Part shown: piece after piece, positions 25,885-34,413 of the stretch
Layout: the number at the start of each line of letters is the position of its first letter
How positions within the stretch are numbered: position 1 is the first letter of the stretch
Origin: Sphingomonas sp. TDK1
GTDB taxonomy: Bacteria; Pseudomonadota; Alphaproteobacteria; Sphingomonadales; Sphingomonadaceae
DNA: 64,000 bases
Direction: 5' to 3'
Assembly: GCF_001650735.1 (NCBI RefSeq)
Contig: NZ_LXVY01000003.1
Location: forward strand, 186,001 to 250,000
The notes under the pieces: generated by a model
What the model was told of the DNA's origin: nothing
What the model saw: only the letters and a program-made list of their open reading frames with translations
Database searches by the model: none
Position numbers and translations under genes: made by a program

Positions 25885-26649
25885 CTACATATGGGTGCCA
25901 CCGTCGATCCGCAGTTCGGTCCCGGTGACGAAAAGACCGTCATCGGACGCCAGCGCGGCGACGAGTCCGGCAACGGTGGTGGGCGGGGCAAAGCCGCGTC
26001 CCAAGGCAGGTGTCAGCTTGGCGAACAGCGACAGGTCACCATCTTCCGGGATGCCCGGCGCTCGCGTCATACCGGATTCGATGCTGCCCGGCGCCACCGC
26101 GATCGCGCGCAGGCCTTGGCTGGCATATTCTGCGGCGATGGCGTGGGTGAACGCCTGGATGCCGCCCTTGGACGCGGCATAAGCGGCCATATAGGGATGT
26201 GCGAAGCTCGCCGAGGTCGAGCTGAAGTTGATCACCACGCCGCGCCCGGTCCGCAACAGTGCCGGTAACGTCGCGCGGGTCATCAAGAAGGTGCTGGTCA
26301 GGTTCACCTTGAGGATCTGATTCCACAGATCGAGCGAGGTCTGGTGGGTATGTGCGGACCGCAAAATGCCCGCGGCATTGACGAGCACGTCCAGGCCCGC
26401 ATCCACGAGCCCCGCCTCGGCAACCATTGCCGCGACTGCCGCTTCCTCGGAGACATCCGCCGTGATCGTCTGCAAGCGGGCCGCGTGACCCGCATGGCCT
26501 GCCCGATCGGCCGTCTCCACCAGCCCCTGCTCGGAAACGTCGACCGCAATGATGTTCGCGCCTTCCTCCAGCAGACGGGCGACAACGGCTTGTCCGATGC
26601 CGGACCCGGCGCCGGTCACAAGGGCGGTGCGTTGATGGAACCTGTTCAT
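25885..26649 (-). CDS. Short-chain dehydrogenase/reductase
   Basis: This classical SDR of 254 residues binds NAD(P) through TGAGSGIG at residues 12-19. It has the NAAGILRS motif and the catalytic Ser/Tyr/Lys set (SSTSASF and YAASKGG). The C-terminal DGGTHM end is intact. The position after the acidic beta2 Asp (VDVSEQG) suggests NAD rather than NADP. Its ATG overlaps the stop of the small upstream gene. It is the last gene of a TonB receptor operon at the edge of the steroid cluster, so a hydroxysteroid is a reasonable but unproven substrate. Confidence 0.88.
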   Translation of the reverse strand: MNRFHQRTALVTGAGSGIGQAVVARLLEEGANIIAVDVSEQGLVETADRAGHAGHAARLQTITADVSEEAAVAAMVAEAGLVDAGLDVLVNAAGILRSAHTHQTSLDLWNQILKVNLTSTFLMTRATLPALLRTGRGVVINFSSTSASFAHPYMAAYAASKGGIQAFTHAIAAEYASQGLRAIAVAPGSIESGMTRAPGIPEDGDLSLFAKLTPALGRGFAPPTTVAGLVAALASDDGLFVTGTELRIDGGTHM

Positions 26650-26993
26650 GGTCGCTCCTTCGACAACTTGTGTGTCGCGTGATCACCGTCGGCCGGACAG
26701 TGTGGCGCAAGACTCTCAGCAGGGCCCAGCGGCTGCAAGCCGGCGAACAGCCGATCCAGGCGCATCCTGATATCGCTTCGCCGTTGGCGGGCGGCGACCC
26801 GGCGCCCGCCGCCCATGTACAGTTCGTCGGAAATGGCGTCCTTGATGTTATCCAGCGCCGATTCATCCAGCACGTTGCAGCGGCGCAGTTCGATACAAAG
26901 CTGGATCAGGCCAATCGCCGTACCCTGGGCCCGCAGGCCCACATTGGTAATGTCTATGTGGAGCTGCCTTTGCTCTTGATAGGAGAGATTCAC
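26646..26993 (-). CDS. Small hypothetical protein coupled to an SDR gene
   Basis: I do not recognise this 115-residue product. The likely start is GTG 26993, with GGAG nine bases upstream; the open frame continues to 27182, overlapping the TonB receptor gene. The sequence is predicted to be mostly helical (YQEQRQLHIDITNVGLRAQG; ALDNIKDAISDELYMG) and has an Arg-rich stretch (GGGRRVAARQRRSDIRMRLD). No signal peptide or membrane helix is visible. It sits 40 bp after the receptor gene and overlaps the SDR start by 4 bp (ATGA), so it is probably co-translated with it. Confidence 0.6.
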   Translation of the reverse strand: MNLSYQEQRQLHIDITNVGLRAQGTAIGLIQLCIELRRCNVLDESALDNIKDAISDELYMGGGRRVAARQRRSDIRMRLDRLFAGLQPLGPAESLAPHCPADGDHATHKLSKERP

Positions 26994-27033
26994 GATATTG
27001 TTCTCCAGAACCCGCCGGCTGAACCAGGCGCGA

Positions 27034-29424
27034 TCAAAGCTTGATCCGAAAATCGATTCCGTAGGTGGCGGGCTCCGCATAGGTATTCCCAGCGAAGCCG
27101 AGCCCCCCGAAGTCGATTCCATACAGGCGGTACTTCTGATCGAAGACGTTCTTGCCCCAGACGGCCAGTTCTGCCTTCGCACCGTGCAGATCGATGTCCG
27201 CCAGCGCGACGCGGGCGTTGAAGAGGCTGCGGGGGGCGCCCGATATCACTTCGTTGTACGGGGTTCCTACCGTTGTCGGGTTGAAGTAGATCCGCCCGCG
27301 ATAGTCGTAATCCAGGCGTGCGCTGAGCTTTCCGATCGCCAGCTGGGCGATGTCCCACTGTGCGAATGCGCTGATCGTCGTGGTCGCTCCGACCTGGAAG
27401 CGCGCCGTGTCCTTGACGTCGACGATGCGGTTGGTCGTGGGATCGAGGATCAGGAATTGAAGATACTTGCGGTTGGTGTAGCCGATGTTGCTGCCGACCG
27501 TGACCCCGTCGACCGGGCGCGCAGTGATCTCCGCTTCCAGCCCCCAGTAGCGCGCCTTGCCGGCGTTGACGGTGATGCTCGACGCGCCGCCGGTTCCTGC
27601 CTGAAGCTGCTGGAGCTGGAGGTCGGTGTGCGTTGCGTAGAAGCTCGCCAGATTCAGCCGGAGGCGCCGGTCGAAAAGGTCGGTCTTGAGCCCCGCTTCA
27701 TATGAGGTCAGCGCTTCGGGCTTATAGCCCGAATTGACCGAACGGGCGTTGAAGCCGCCTGCCTTGTACCCGGTCGCCGTGCGGGCATAGAGCAGCGTCG
27801 TCGGCGTCGCCTGCCAGTCGATGCTCGCGGAATAGTTCACCCGATTGAAGCTGGCGTTGAGGGTCCGCGTGAGCGGCGCGCGCTGTTCGAGGCGCTTGCT
27901 GTCGTCGGTATAGCGGACGCCGCCCGTCACGCTAAGCGTCGACGTCACTTTGTACGTACCCTGCACAAAGCCCGCCTTGGACTCGTTGAAATGGTCATAA
28001 TCGTACAGCGAGCCCAGCTGTACGCCGAAGCTGTTTATCTGCAGGGTGGGAGTCAAAGGAATTGCGACCGGTGATGGCAACGCCAGCAGGAAGTTCTGCG
28101 GGTTCCGCTCGTAAGAATGCTCGGAGAAATAATAGCCGCCGATCACATAATCGAAATGATCGCCGACCCGTCCCAGAATGTTGAATTCCTGCGAGAACTG
28201 ATGTTGCCGGCGCACATTTTGGGTAGCGAAGAGGGTCAGCGGCGTCACGCCGAGCGGGAGAAACGGATTGGGCGGCGCGAGAATGGCCGGGCTTACCGTG
28301 AACCCGACAAGGTTCGCGTTCCCGCCGAGATCGTCGCCTGCGTTGCGGTTGCGCCACTGACGGAAACCGGTAAGCGAGCGCAAGGTGACCCCGCCGAGAT
28401 CAAGATCCGCGGTGACGGTATGGCCCATGACCCGATCCGTCATCACCCCCTGGTTGAGGAAGACGCGGTCTAGTCTGTTCGGGGATACATTGGGCGTGCC
28501 GCCGCCGAGCTTCGGAGACGCCTGGAGATAGGCGAGGACGTCAGGCCGTACGGCGGTGAGCTGGAAGGCGGCGGCGTACCCGCTGCGATCCGAATAGTCG
28601 AAGCCATAGTCGAGCGTGAGCGGACCGCGACGAAAGCGGAGGGCGGCGCGCACGGCATCGAGCACATAGGCGCCCGGATCCCGGTTGTCGCGGCTGTCCG
28701 GGTCGTCGACGAATCCGTTGCGCTGCTTGTGCAGATAGGTGAAGCGCGCGGTCAGGCCCGACTTCGCGATATCGCCCGTGTCGACCGAGGTTCGGACCTG
28801 ATAGAAGCCCAGGTTGCCGCCGCCCGCATCGAGTTCGGCATGGAAATCCTGCGAGGGTTTGACGGTGATGAGGTTCACCGCACCGCCGATCGTGTTGCGG
28901 CCGTACAGCGTTCCCTGCGGCCCTCGGAGAACCTCGATCCGTTCGAGATCCAGTATGTCGAACGCACTGCCCGAGGCACGCCCGAGGATGACGCCGTCGA
29001 CGTACAGGCCGACGGGGCTGTCCGACGTCAGAATGGGATCGACATCGCCGATCCCGCGGATGAACAGCTGCATGTTCGTGGCAGAGGCCGGCGAGATCGT
29101 GACCGAAACGCTGGGTGCGATGGCCGTGAGGTCCGCGGCCGACGCGATGCCCTTGTCCTTGATTGTGTCCGCATTCAGCGCCGTGATGGCCAGCGGCGTC
29201 GATTGCAGATTTTCGCTGCGCTTCTGTGCGGTGACGACAATATCGGCAATGCCGCCGTCCCGCGCAGCGTCCGGCGGTACCGTCTGCGGATTCGCCGATG
29301 CCCGCGTAGCGGATGCGGATTGTGGCGGCGCGCTCGGCTGGTTCGGCGCCGTCGACTGGGCTGCGACGGGGGCAGCAAGCCCCATAGCGGCAATGCCGCC
29401 AAGCAGATGGGCAACGTTGCGCAT
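27034..29424 (-). CDS. TonB-dependent outer-membrane receptor
   Basis: The 796-residue product has a signal peptide (residues 1-22, AAPVAAQ). An Ala/Pro-rich spacer and a TonB-box-like segment (DIVVTAQKR) come next. The plug domain carries LFIRGIGDVDP, VGLYVDGVILGR, DLERIEVLRGPQGTLYGRN and IGGAVNLIT. The 22-stranded barrel ends in ATYGIDFRIKL. In sphingomonads such receptors often import hydrophobic aromatic or steroid substrates. Placement beside the steroid genes, divergent from the Baeyer-Villiger gene, suggests steroid uptake. This is inference; siderophore uptake cannot be excluded from sequence alone. Confidence 0.95.
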   Translation of the reverse strand: MRNVAHLLGGIAAMGLAAPVAAQSTAPNQPSAPPQSASATRASANPQTVPPDAARDGGIADIVVTAQKRSENLQSTPLAITALNADTIKDKGIASAADLTAIAPSVSVTISPASATNMQLFIRGIGDVDPILTSDSPVGLYVDGVILGRASGSAFDILDLERIEVLRGPQGTLYGRNTIGGAVNLITVKPSQDFHAELDAGGGNLGFYQVRTSVDTGDIAKSGLTARFTYLHKQRNGFVDDPDSRDNRDPGAYVLDAVRAALRFRRGPLTLDYGFDYSDRSGYAAAFQLTAVRPDVLAYLQASPKLGGGTPNVSPNRLDRVFLNQGVMTDRVMGHTVTADLDLGGVTLRSLTGFRQWRNRNAGDDLGGNANLVGFTVSPAILAPPNPFLPLGVTPLTLFATQNVRRQHQFSQEFNILGRVGDHFDYVIGGYYFSEHSYERNPQNFLLALPSPVAIPLTPTLQINSFGVQLGSLYDYDHFNESKAGFVQGTYKVTSTLSVTGGVRYTDDSKRLEQRAPLTRTLNASFNRVNYSASIDWQATPTTLLYARTATGYKAGGFNARSVNSGYKPEALTSYEAGLKTDLFDRRLRLNLASFYATHTDLQLQQLQAGTGGASSITVNAGKARYWGLEAEITARPVDGVTVGSNIGYTNRKYLQFLILDPTTNRIVDVKDTARFQVGATTTISAFAQWDIAQLAIGKLSARLDYDYRGRIYFNPTTVGTPYNEVISGAPRSLFNARVALADIDLHGAKAELAVWGKNVFDQKYRLYGIDFGGLGFAGNTYAEPATYGIDFRIKL

Positions 29425-29750
29425 CGATATCCCCTCCCATGTTTCGGCCGCTTTGGTGCCGATTATTCCTCCAGGATATTGCTATCGCGCACCATGTGTC
29501 AACAATGGCTACGTAAAATGCTGCTCAGAATGCCTAATGATGTCATATTGCGCATTTTGAAGCCGGTTTGCTTGCGTTCGTGGAATTGGGGCGGCGATGA
29601 TCGTCTAAACGCGTAGGGATGCGTGGCGAAAAAAACGCAAAACACAAAAATATCGCCGCCATCGTCCGCATCTGTTGACGATTCCGGGATATCGAGGCAG
29701 ATTTTTTGAAAATAGTGCATCGGATCGCACGCGAACGGATAGGGAGAGAG
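29425..29750. promoter_or_regulatory. Divergent regulatory gap between TonB receptor and Baeyer-Villiger genes
   Basis: This gap of about 325 bp is clearly more AT-rich than its surroundings and has no gene. It contains a 7-bp inverted repeat AAAATGC (29515-29521) / GCATTTT (29552-29558) with a 30-nt spacer, and ATGA-TG-TCAT in between. A long A run lies near 29631. It must hold promoters for both operons. No -35/-10 pair stood out strongly enough to name. A GGGAGAGAG ribosome site precedes the monooxygenase ATG. Confidence 0.6.
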
Positions 29751-31223
29751 ATGCGACGTCGACTCACATGTATCGTCATCGGCGCTGGAATGTCCGGCAT
29801 CTTGGCGGCCATCCGTCTGCGCGAACGCGGCGACGACGTCATCGTCCTTGAGAAGGGCGCAACCGTCGGCGGAACCTGGCGCGAAAATCGATATGCCGGC
29901 CTGACCTGCGACGTGCCGGCCCATGCCTATACCTACTCGTTCGCGCCGAACCCGGCGTGGAGCCGGTATTTCGCCACCGGCAGCGAGATTCAGGAATATT
30001 TCGAAGGCGTTGTCGATCGGTGCGGCGTTCGCGAGGCGATTCGATTCGGCGTAGAGGTGGCCGAAGCGGCGTGGCAAAACGGAAAGTGGCACGTCGAGGC
30101 AAAGGACGGCAGCCGCTACGAGGCGGACGTGCTGATCGCCGCGACGGGCGTGCTGCATCATCCCCGCTATCCCGACATCAAGGGGATGGACACCTTCTCG
30201 GGGCAGGCGTTTCACTCGGCGCGCTGGCCGGACCAGATCGATCTTGCCGGCAAGCGGGTCGGCGTGATCGGCAATGGTTCGACGGGCGTGCAGATCGTCA
30301 GCGCACTCGCCGGCGTTGCGGCGCACGTCGATCATTTCCAGCGGTCGCCGCAATGGATCATGCCGGTCCAGGACTTCGCCTATAGCGAGGAAGAACGGGC
30401 GCGCTTTCGTGCCGACCCGGCGGCCATCGACGCTATCCGGTTCGATCCGGAATATGTCGGCAACGTGCGGCGCTTCAACAACGCGATTATCGATCCGGCG
30501 TCGGAGGCGATGGCGTTCATCGAGAGCATTGTGCGGCAGAATCTCGAGGCGAGCATCGCCGATCCGGTCCTGCGCGAAAAGCTGACACCGGACTATCGCG
30601 CCGCGTGCAAGCGATTGATCTACTCGCCATCCTATTACGCGCAGGTGCAGCGCGACGATGTCGACGTGGTGCGAGCGGGAATCGAGGCCATCGAGCCGGA
30701 GGGCGTCAGGACGCGGGACGGCGCGCTGCACGGCTGCGACGTGATTGTGTACGCAACCGGATTTCATGCCGACCGATTCGTCCGACCGATCAACATCGTT
30801 GGACGCGACGGCATCGCGCTGAATGACGTATGGGCGCGTCGGCCCTCCGCTTTCCTGGCGATCTCCGTCCCTGACATGCCGAACCTGTTCATGCTGAACG
30901 GCCCGACCGGCCCGGTGGGCAATTTCTCGCTGATCGAGATCGCGGAAGCGCAATGGGGCTATATCGCCCAACTGATCCAGCGCATCGAGAGCGGGGAGGC
31001 GGACGAGATCAGCCCGACCCATGCCGCGATGGCCAGTTATGAAGAACGTCGGATCGCGGCCGCCAAGACCACGATCTTCGCGAGCGGGTGCTCGAGCTGG
31101 TATCTAGACGCGGAGGGCGTCCCCCAAAGCTGGCCGTGGAGCTATGACCGCTTCTTCGAGGAGATGCGGGCACCCGAACTGTCTGCGTACGATGTTCGTA
31201 CCCATGTGCGGGCTCCGACCTGA
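29751..31223 (+). CDS. Flavin-containing Baeyer-Villiger-type monooxygenase
   Basis: The 490-residue product has an FAD-binding site (VIGAGMSGILAA at about residues 8-19). The BVMO fingerprint FxGxxxHxxxWP is at residues 149-160 (FSGQAFHSARWP), and a second Rossmann site GVIGNGSTG binds NADPH. BVMOs insert oxygen next to a ketone, giving esters or lactones. In the steroid context it could attack the C17 side chain or the D-ring ketone, like known steroid monooxygenases. The start at 29751 follows GGGAGAGAG; the upstream TTG at 29706 is less likely. An SDR follows 91 bp downstream. Confidence 0.9.
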   Translation: MRRRLTCIVIGAGMSGILAAIRLRERGDDVIVLEKGATVGGTWRENRYAGLTCDVPAHAYTYSFAPNPAWSRYFATGSEIQEYFEGVVDRCGVREAIRFGVEVAEAAWQNGKWHVEAKDGSRYEADVLIAATGVLHHPRYPDIKGMDTFSGQAFHSARWPDQIDLAGKRVGVIGNGSTGVQIVSALAGVAAHVDHFQRSPQWIMPVQDFAYSEEERARFRADPAAIDAIRFDPEYVGNVRRFNNAIIDPASEAMAFIESIVRQNLEASIADPVLREKLTPDYRAACKRLIYSPSYYAQVQRDDVDVVRAGIEAIEPEGVRTRDGALHGCDVIVYATGFHADRFVRPINIVGRDGIALNDVWARRPSAFLAISVPDMPNLFMLNGPTGPVGNFSLIEIAEAQWGYIAQLIQRIESGEADEISPTHAAMASYEERRIAAAKTTIFASGCSSWYLDAEGVPQSWPWSYDRFFEEMRAPELSAYDVRTHVRAPT

Positions 31224-31314
31224 CTCGGCGAGGGGCGCGGGCGGGGAGGCCTGCTTGATGCCGCCGCCAGCGCCTTGTTGGTGCGGCTTCTAGATCAGCG
31301 AAAAGGATAAGAGG

Positions 31315-32121
31315 ATGCAGGAACAATCGCCGTTGGCGGTCATCACGGGTGCTGCAAGCGGGATCGGGGCAGGGCTTGCCCGCGAGGCGGCGCGAAGGGG
31401 GGTTCGGCTGCTGCTGGCCGACCGAGACCAAGATCGCCTGCGCGCGGTAGCCGGTGAACTTCCCGATGCCGAGTCGCTGGCGGTGGATGTCACCGATCCC
31501 GCCGCGGTGGATGCGCTTGCCGCGCGCGCCGCGGCGATGGGTGGCGCCGATCTGCTGTTCAACAACGCCGGCGTGATGACGACGGGCCTGAGCTGGGAGA
31601 TTCCCGCCGATGCCTGGGACCGGGCGATGGCGATCAATATCGGCGGCGTGCTGAACGGGCTGCGGAGCTTCGTGCCGCAGATGATCGCGCGCGGTACCGC
31701 GTGCCGGATCATCAACACCGCCTCGGTGGGGGGCTTCCTGCCGAGTCCGCTGATGGCGCCGTATAGCGTGACCAAGTTCGGCGTCGTCGCGCTGACCGAG
31801 TCGCTGAAGCTGGAACTCGCCATGCTGGGCGCCCCCGTTGCCGTTAGCCTGCTGGCGCCGGGGCCGGTCCATTCCGAGATTTTCGCGGATCCCTTTGCGG
31901 GCGCGGTGCAACCCGCGACCGAGCAATTCGTCGCCGCGATGCGCGATCTGCTGCGGGTAAACGGGATCGATGCCGATACCTTTGCCGCCCGTGTGTTCGA
32001 TGCGATCGAACGCGGCGACTATTGGATCATCCCTCAGCCGGAAGCGCTCGATCCCGCGCTGGATGCCCGGCACGCCATGATCCGGGATCGGCGTGCGCCT
32101 GATCTTTCAATGCTAGGCTGA
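31315..32121 (+). CDS. Short-chain dehydrogenase/reductase, hydroxysteroid-dehydrogenase-like
   Basis: This classical SDR of 268 residues has cofactor loop TGAASGIG at residues 11-18. It has NNAGVMTTG and active-site NTASVGGFLP and YSVTKFG (Tyr and Lys). A basic residue after beta2 (LLADRDQDRL) leaves NAD/NADP preference unclear. The C-terminal region is longer than in minimal SDRs and would cover a bulky substrate. It follows the Baeyer-Villiger gene on the same strand, so hydroxysteroid oxidation is a sensible guess. Confidence 0.85.
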   Translation: MQEQSPLAVITGAASGIGAGLAREAARRGVRLLLADRDQDRLRAVAGELPDAESLAVDVTDPAAVDALAARAAAMGGADLLFNNAGVMTTGLSWEIPADAWDRAMAINIGGVLNGLRSFVPQMIARGTACRIINTASVGGFLPSPLMAPYSVTKFGVVALTESLKLELAMLGAPVAVSLLAPGPVHSEIFADPFAGAVQPATEQFVAAMRDLLRVNGIDADTFAARVFDAIERGDYWIIPQPEALDPALDARHAMIRDRRAPDLSMLG

Positions 32122-32263
32122 CGCGGCGTGGAGAAGCTCGTTTACGCGCTATGGGCTTCCGCGGGGGCGGATCGACGGGCGCTGGTACATCGCGGCTTCC
32201 CGACATGAACCGCGCGCCGTGATCGACGGCATTCTCGTCGATTCCGCTGCGGTCGATCTTGCC

Positions 32264-32743
32264 TCAGTCGACGAGCGCGCAGTAGCGATAGTCGTGCTTG
32301 ATGAAGTTCTGGCCGAGGCTGTAGCGGACGCGTCGTACGCCAGGGATGCTGTCGATCGTCCCGTGCAGATAGTCGGTCAGCTGTGCACCGTCCTCGACGA
32401 CGGTCATCGCCAGCACATCGGCGCGCCCGAGCATGGTCGAGACGAACGCGATGTCCGGCAATTCCGCCAGGCGCTGGGCAAGGGCATGGATGTCGGACGC
32501 CTTGTCCGCTTCGATCCAAAGATAGGCGAGGAACGAGTTCGTCAACCGGTTGGCATTGGTGACGGCGGTGACACGAATCACCTTGTTGTCGAGCAGGCGT
32601 TTCAGCCGAAGGCGGATGGTGCCCTCGGTCAGTTCCATCTCGCGTGCCAGTTCGCGGTTGCTGACGCGGGCCTCGCGGCTCAGCCGCTCGATGATCCGCA
32701 TGTCGAGATCGTCCAGGGGGATGCGGCTCACAAGGGCGCCCAT
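32264..32743 (-). CDS. Lrp/AsnC-family transcriptional regulator (second of a tandem pair)
   Basis: The 159-residue product has an N-terminal winged helix-turn-helix (LDDLDMRIIERLSREARVSN, then RELAREMELTEGTIRLRLKR). A C-terminal RAM ligand-binding domain follows (AFVSTMLGRADVLAMTVVED). Such proteins form octamers or dimers and often respond to amino acids; here the effector could be a pathway metabolite. It overlaps the upstream AsnC gene by 16 bp. It lies at the end of the hsaC-ksi-SDR leftward run. The 140 bp towards the rightward SDR hold no gene. Confidence 0.92.
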   Translation of the reverse strand: MGALVSRIPLDDLDMRIIERLSREARVSNRELAREMELTEGTIRLRLKRLLDNKVIRVTAVTNANRLTNSFLAYLWIEADKASDIHALAQRLAELPDIAFVSTMLGRADVLAMTVVEDGAQLTDYLHGTIDSIPGVRRVRYSLGQNFIKHDYRYCALVD

Positions 32744-33249
32744 TCGTTGTTGTACTTGAGAATTTTGAGCGACAGTCCGGGGAAGAGACGCTCGACGCCC
32801 TCGACCCGCGCGATGACCTCCGACAGCAGCGTATCCAGTTCGGTGGTGTCCCGGGCGACTACCTGAATCTCCAGGTCGTACATGCCGATCGTGACGTTCA
32901 CGGTGATGACGTTGTCGAGCTGCGCAAGATCCGCACCGACCGCGCTCGCGCTGCGCCCCTTCACCTGAACGCCGACCGCCGCGATCGCGTCGAACGACAT
33001 CGCGGAGAGGTCCTGGACCGCAACGACGCGAACGACATTCTCCTGCTCCAGCCGGCGCAGGCGTGTCCGGACCGTCGCTTCATTCACCCCCGCCGCAGCG
33101 GCGAGTTCACGGTTGCCGATCCGGCCGGAAGCGCGAAGGGCCGCGATGATCTTCTCGTCGATCTCGTCGATCGTGATCTTCGGCCCCGATCGCACATCAT
33201 CATCCTGCCGCGCCCGGCGACCATTGCCGGTAAGTGGTTTTCCCATCAT
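32728..33249 (-). CDS. Lrp/AsnC-family transcriptional regulator (first of a tandem pair)
   Basis: The 173-residue product starts at ATG 33249 (MMGKPLTGNGRR) after GGGAAG. A basic N-terminal tail of about 25 residues precedes the HTH (EIDEKIIAALRASGRIGNRE, then LAAAAGVNEATVRTRLRRLE). The RAM domain follows (VITVNVTIGMYDLEIQVVAR). It differs clearly in sequence from the next AsnC gene, so the two are not a recent duplication. Hetero-oligomers of the two products are possible. The open frame upstream of 33249 overlaps the SDR gene and is not real. Confidence 0.92.
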   Translation of the reverse strand: MMGKPLTGNGRRARQDDDVRSGPKITIDEIDEKIIAALRASGRIGNRELAAAAGVNEATVRTRLRRLEQENVVRVVAVQDLSAMSFDAIAAVGVQVKGRSASAVGADLAQLDNVITVNVTIGMYDLEIQVVARDTTELDTLLSEVIARVEGVERLFPGLSLKILKYNNEWAPL

Positions 33250-33292
33250 CTTCCCATGATGAACCGTCGCAGGAGCAGGTGCAATCGCCCTG

Positions 33293-34030
33293 TCACCGTG
33301 CGACAAATCCGCCATCGACGGGGAGGGCGTGGCCGGTGATGAAACTCGCCCGGTCGGAGGCCAGGAACACCACGGCTTCGGCGACCTCTCCGGGCTGGGC
33401 AACGCGCCCCATCGGGGACATCTGCCGCAGGAATTCGGCACCTTGTGCGTCGGCGAGAATCGCCGCCGTCATGGGTGTTTCGATAGCCCCCGGGCAGACG
33501 GCGTTGATACGGATGCCTTGCGGGGCATAGGCCAGCGCCGCCGATCGGGTCAGACCGACCACCGCATGCTTGCTGGCGCAATAGCCCGCACCGGAGAGGC
33601 CGACGAGCCCGGCAACCGAGGCAGTGTTGACGATCACGCCCTGGCCGCGTGCGTCCATATGGCGCAGTTCGGCCGACATGCACAGCATCACCCCGCGCTG
33701 GTTCACCGCCACGACCCGGTCGTAGACGTCGACATCGTTCCAATGGCTGCGTCCGTCCTCCAGCGAGATGCCGGCGTTGTTGAAGGCAATATCGAGGTGG
33801 CCGAACTCCTGGACGATGGCGTCGACCGCCGCATCCACCGCCTCCCGATCGGTTACATCGAGCGCGATCGCCTTCGCGCCCGGCGCGAGCGACGCCGTTT
33901 CGGCTGGCGTGTCGAGATCGCTGACGATCACCTTGGCGCCCTCGCGTGCGAAGGCGATGGCGGTGGCCCGGCCGATCCCCGCCGCGCCGCCGGTAAGGAA
34001 CGCCACTTTTCCTTCCAACAATCCCGTCAT
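33293..34030 (-). CDS. Short-chain dehydrogenase/reductase in the hsaC-ksi operon
   Basis: The 245-residue classical SDR has TGGAAGIG as cofactor loop and SDLDTP after beta2 (Asp, suggesting NAD). It also has FNNAGISLED, NTASVAGLVG and the catalytic YCASKHA. The C-terminal DGGFVAR end is normal. The ATG at 34030 overlaps the ksi stop (ATGA), with GGAGGAGAG upstream in ksi. Coupling to the isomerase gene suggests it oxidises a 3-hydroxysteroid to the 3-keto form the isomerase needs; this is inference. Confidence 0.9.
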   Translation of the reverse strand: MTGLLEGKVAFLTGGAAGIGRATAIAFAREGAKVIVSDLDTPAETASLAPGAKAIALDVTDREAVDAAVDAIVQEFGHLDIAFNNAGISLEDGRSHWNDVDVYDRVVAVNQRGVMLCMSAELRHMDARGQGVIVNTASVAGLVGLSGAGYCASKHAVVGLTRSAALAYAPQGIRINAVCPGAIETPMTAAILADAQGAEFLRQMSPMGRVAQPGEVAEAVVFLASDRASFITGHALPVDGGFVAR

Positions 34031-34413
34031 CGCGTACTCTCCTCCATGGAAACGTTGTCCTGGCTCCAATATGCCTGCATCAGCGCGATCTTGCCGTTCT
34101 CATCGAACTGGAAAAGATCGATGACGTCGATCCGCGTCGGCTGACCGCCATGGGTCAGCAAGACGTGGAAGGGAAAAACGGCCACATTGCCGGCGAGCCG
34201 GATGGGACCATCCAGCTCGAGCTTGGCGCCGGTGCGCATCGCGTAGGCATAGAAGGCTTCTATCGCATCGCGGCCGCAGTGGGCGGGGCTGTCATAGGGG
34301 TCTTCCACCTGCGCATCGTTTGCGTACAGTTCCGCGATGGCGGCCGCATCGCCACGGTTGAACGCTGCGACATAGGCGAGGACCACGGCTTCCTTGTGCT
34401 GCCGGGCGCTCAT
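34027..34413 (-). CDS. ksi: Delta5-3-ketosteroid isomerase (steroid delta-isomerase)
   Basis: KSI moves the C5-C6 double bond of 3-keto-delta5 steroids to C4-C5. The 128-residue product aligns without gaps to Comamonas testosteroni KSI as I remember it. The catalytic residues fall at the same numbers: Tyr14 (LAYVAAFNRGD), Asp38 (VEDP) and Asp99 (VIDLFQF). Tyr30 and Tyr55 supply a tyrosine hydrogen-bond network like the Pseudomonas enzyme. It overlaps hsaC upstream and the SDR downstream by ATGA. A general SnoaL-like role is the alternative, but the residue match makes KSI much more likely. Confidence 0.9.
   Translation of the reverse strand: MSARQHKEAVVLAYVAAFNRGDAAAIAELYANDAQVEDPYDSPAHCGRDAIEAFYAYAMRTGAKLELDGPIRLAGNVAVFPFHVLLTHGGQPTRIDVIDLFQFDENGKIALMQAYWSQDNVSMEESTR

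Noticed and set aside
24410..26640. Possible attR copy of the tRNA-Leu 3' end
   Set aside because: I scanned downstream for a second copy of the T-arm/acceptor sequence (GGTTCGAGTCCGGCC...) and saw none, so island borders cannot be drawn inside this window.
28729..29616. Rightward frame opposite the TonB receptor N-terminus
   Set aside because: It is antisense to the plug domain of a clear receptor and has no motif of its own.
32122..32263. Possible small gene between the rightward SDR and the AsnC gene
   Set aside because: The frames here are fragments of longer antisense readings; no start with a ribosome site or conserved sequence is visible.
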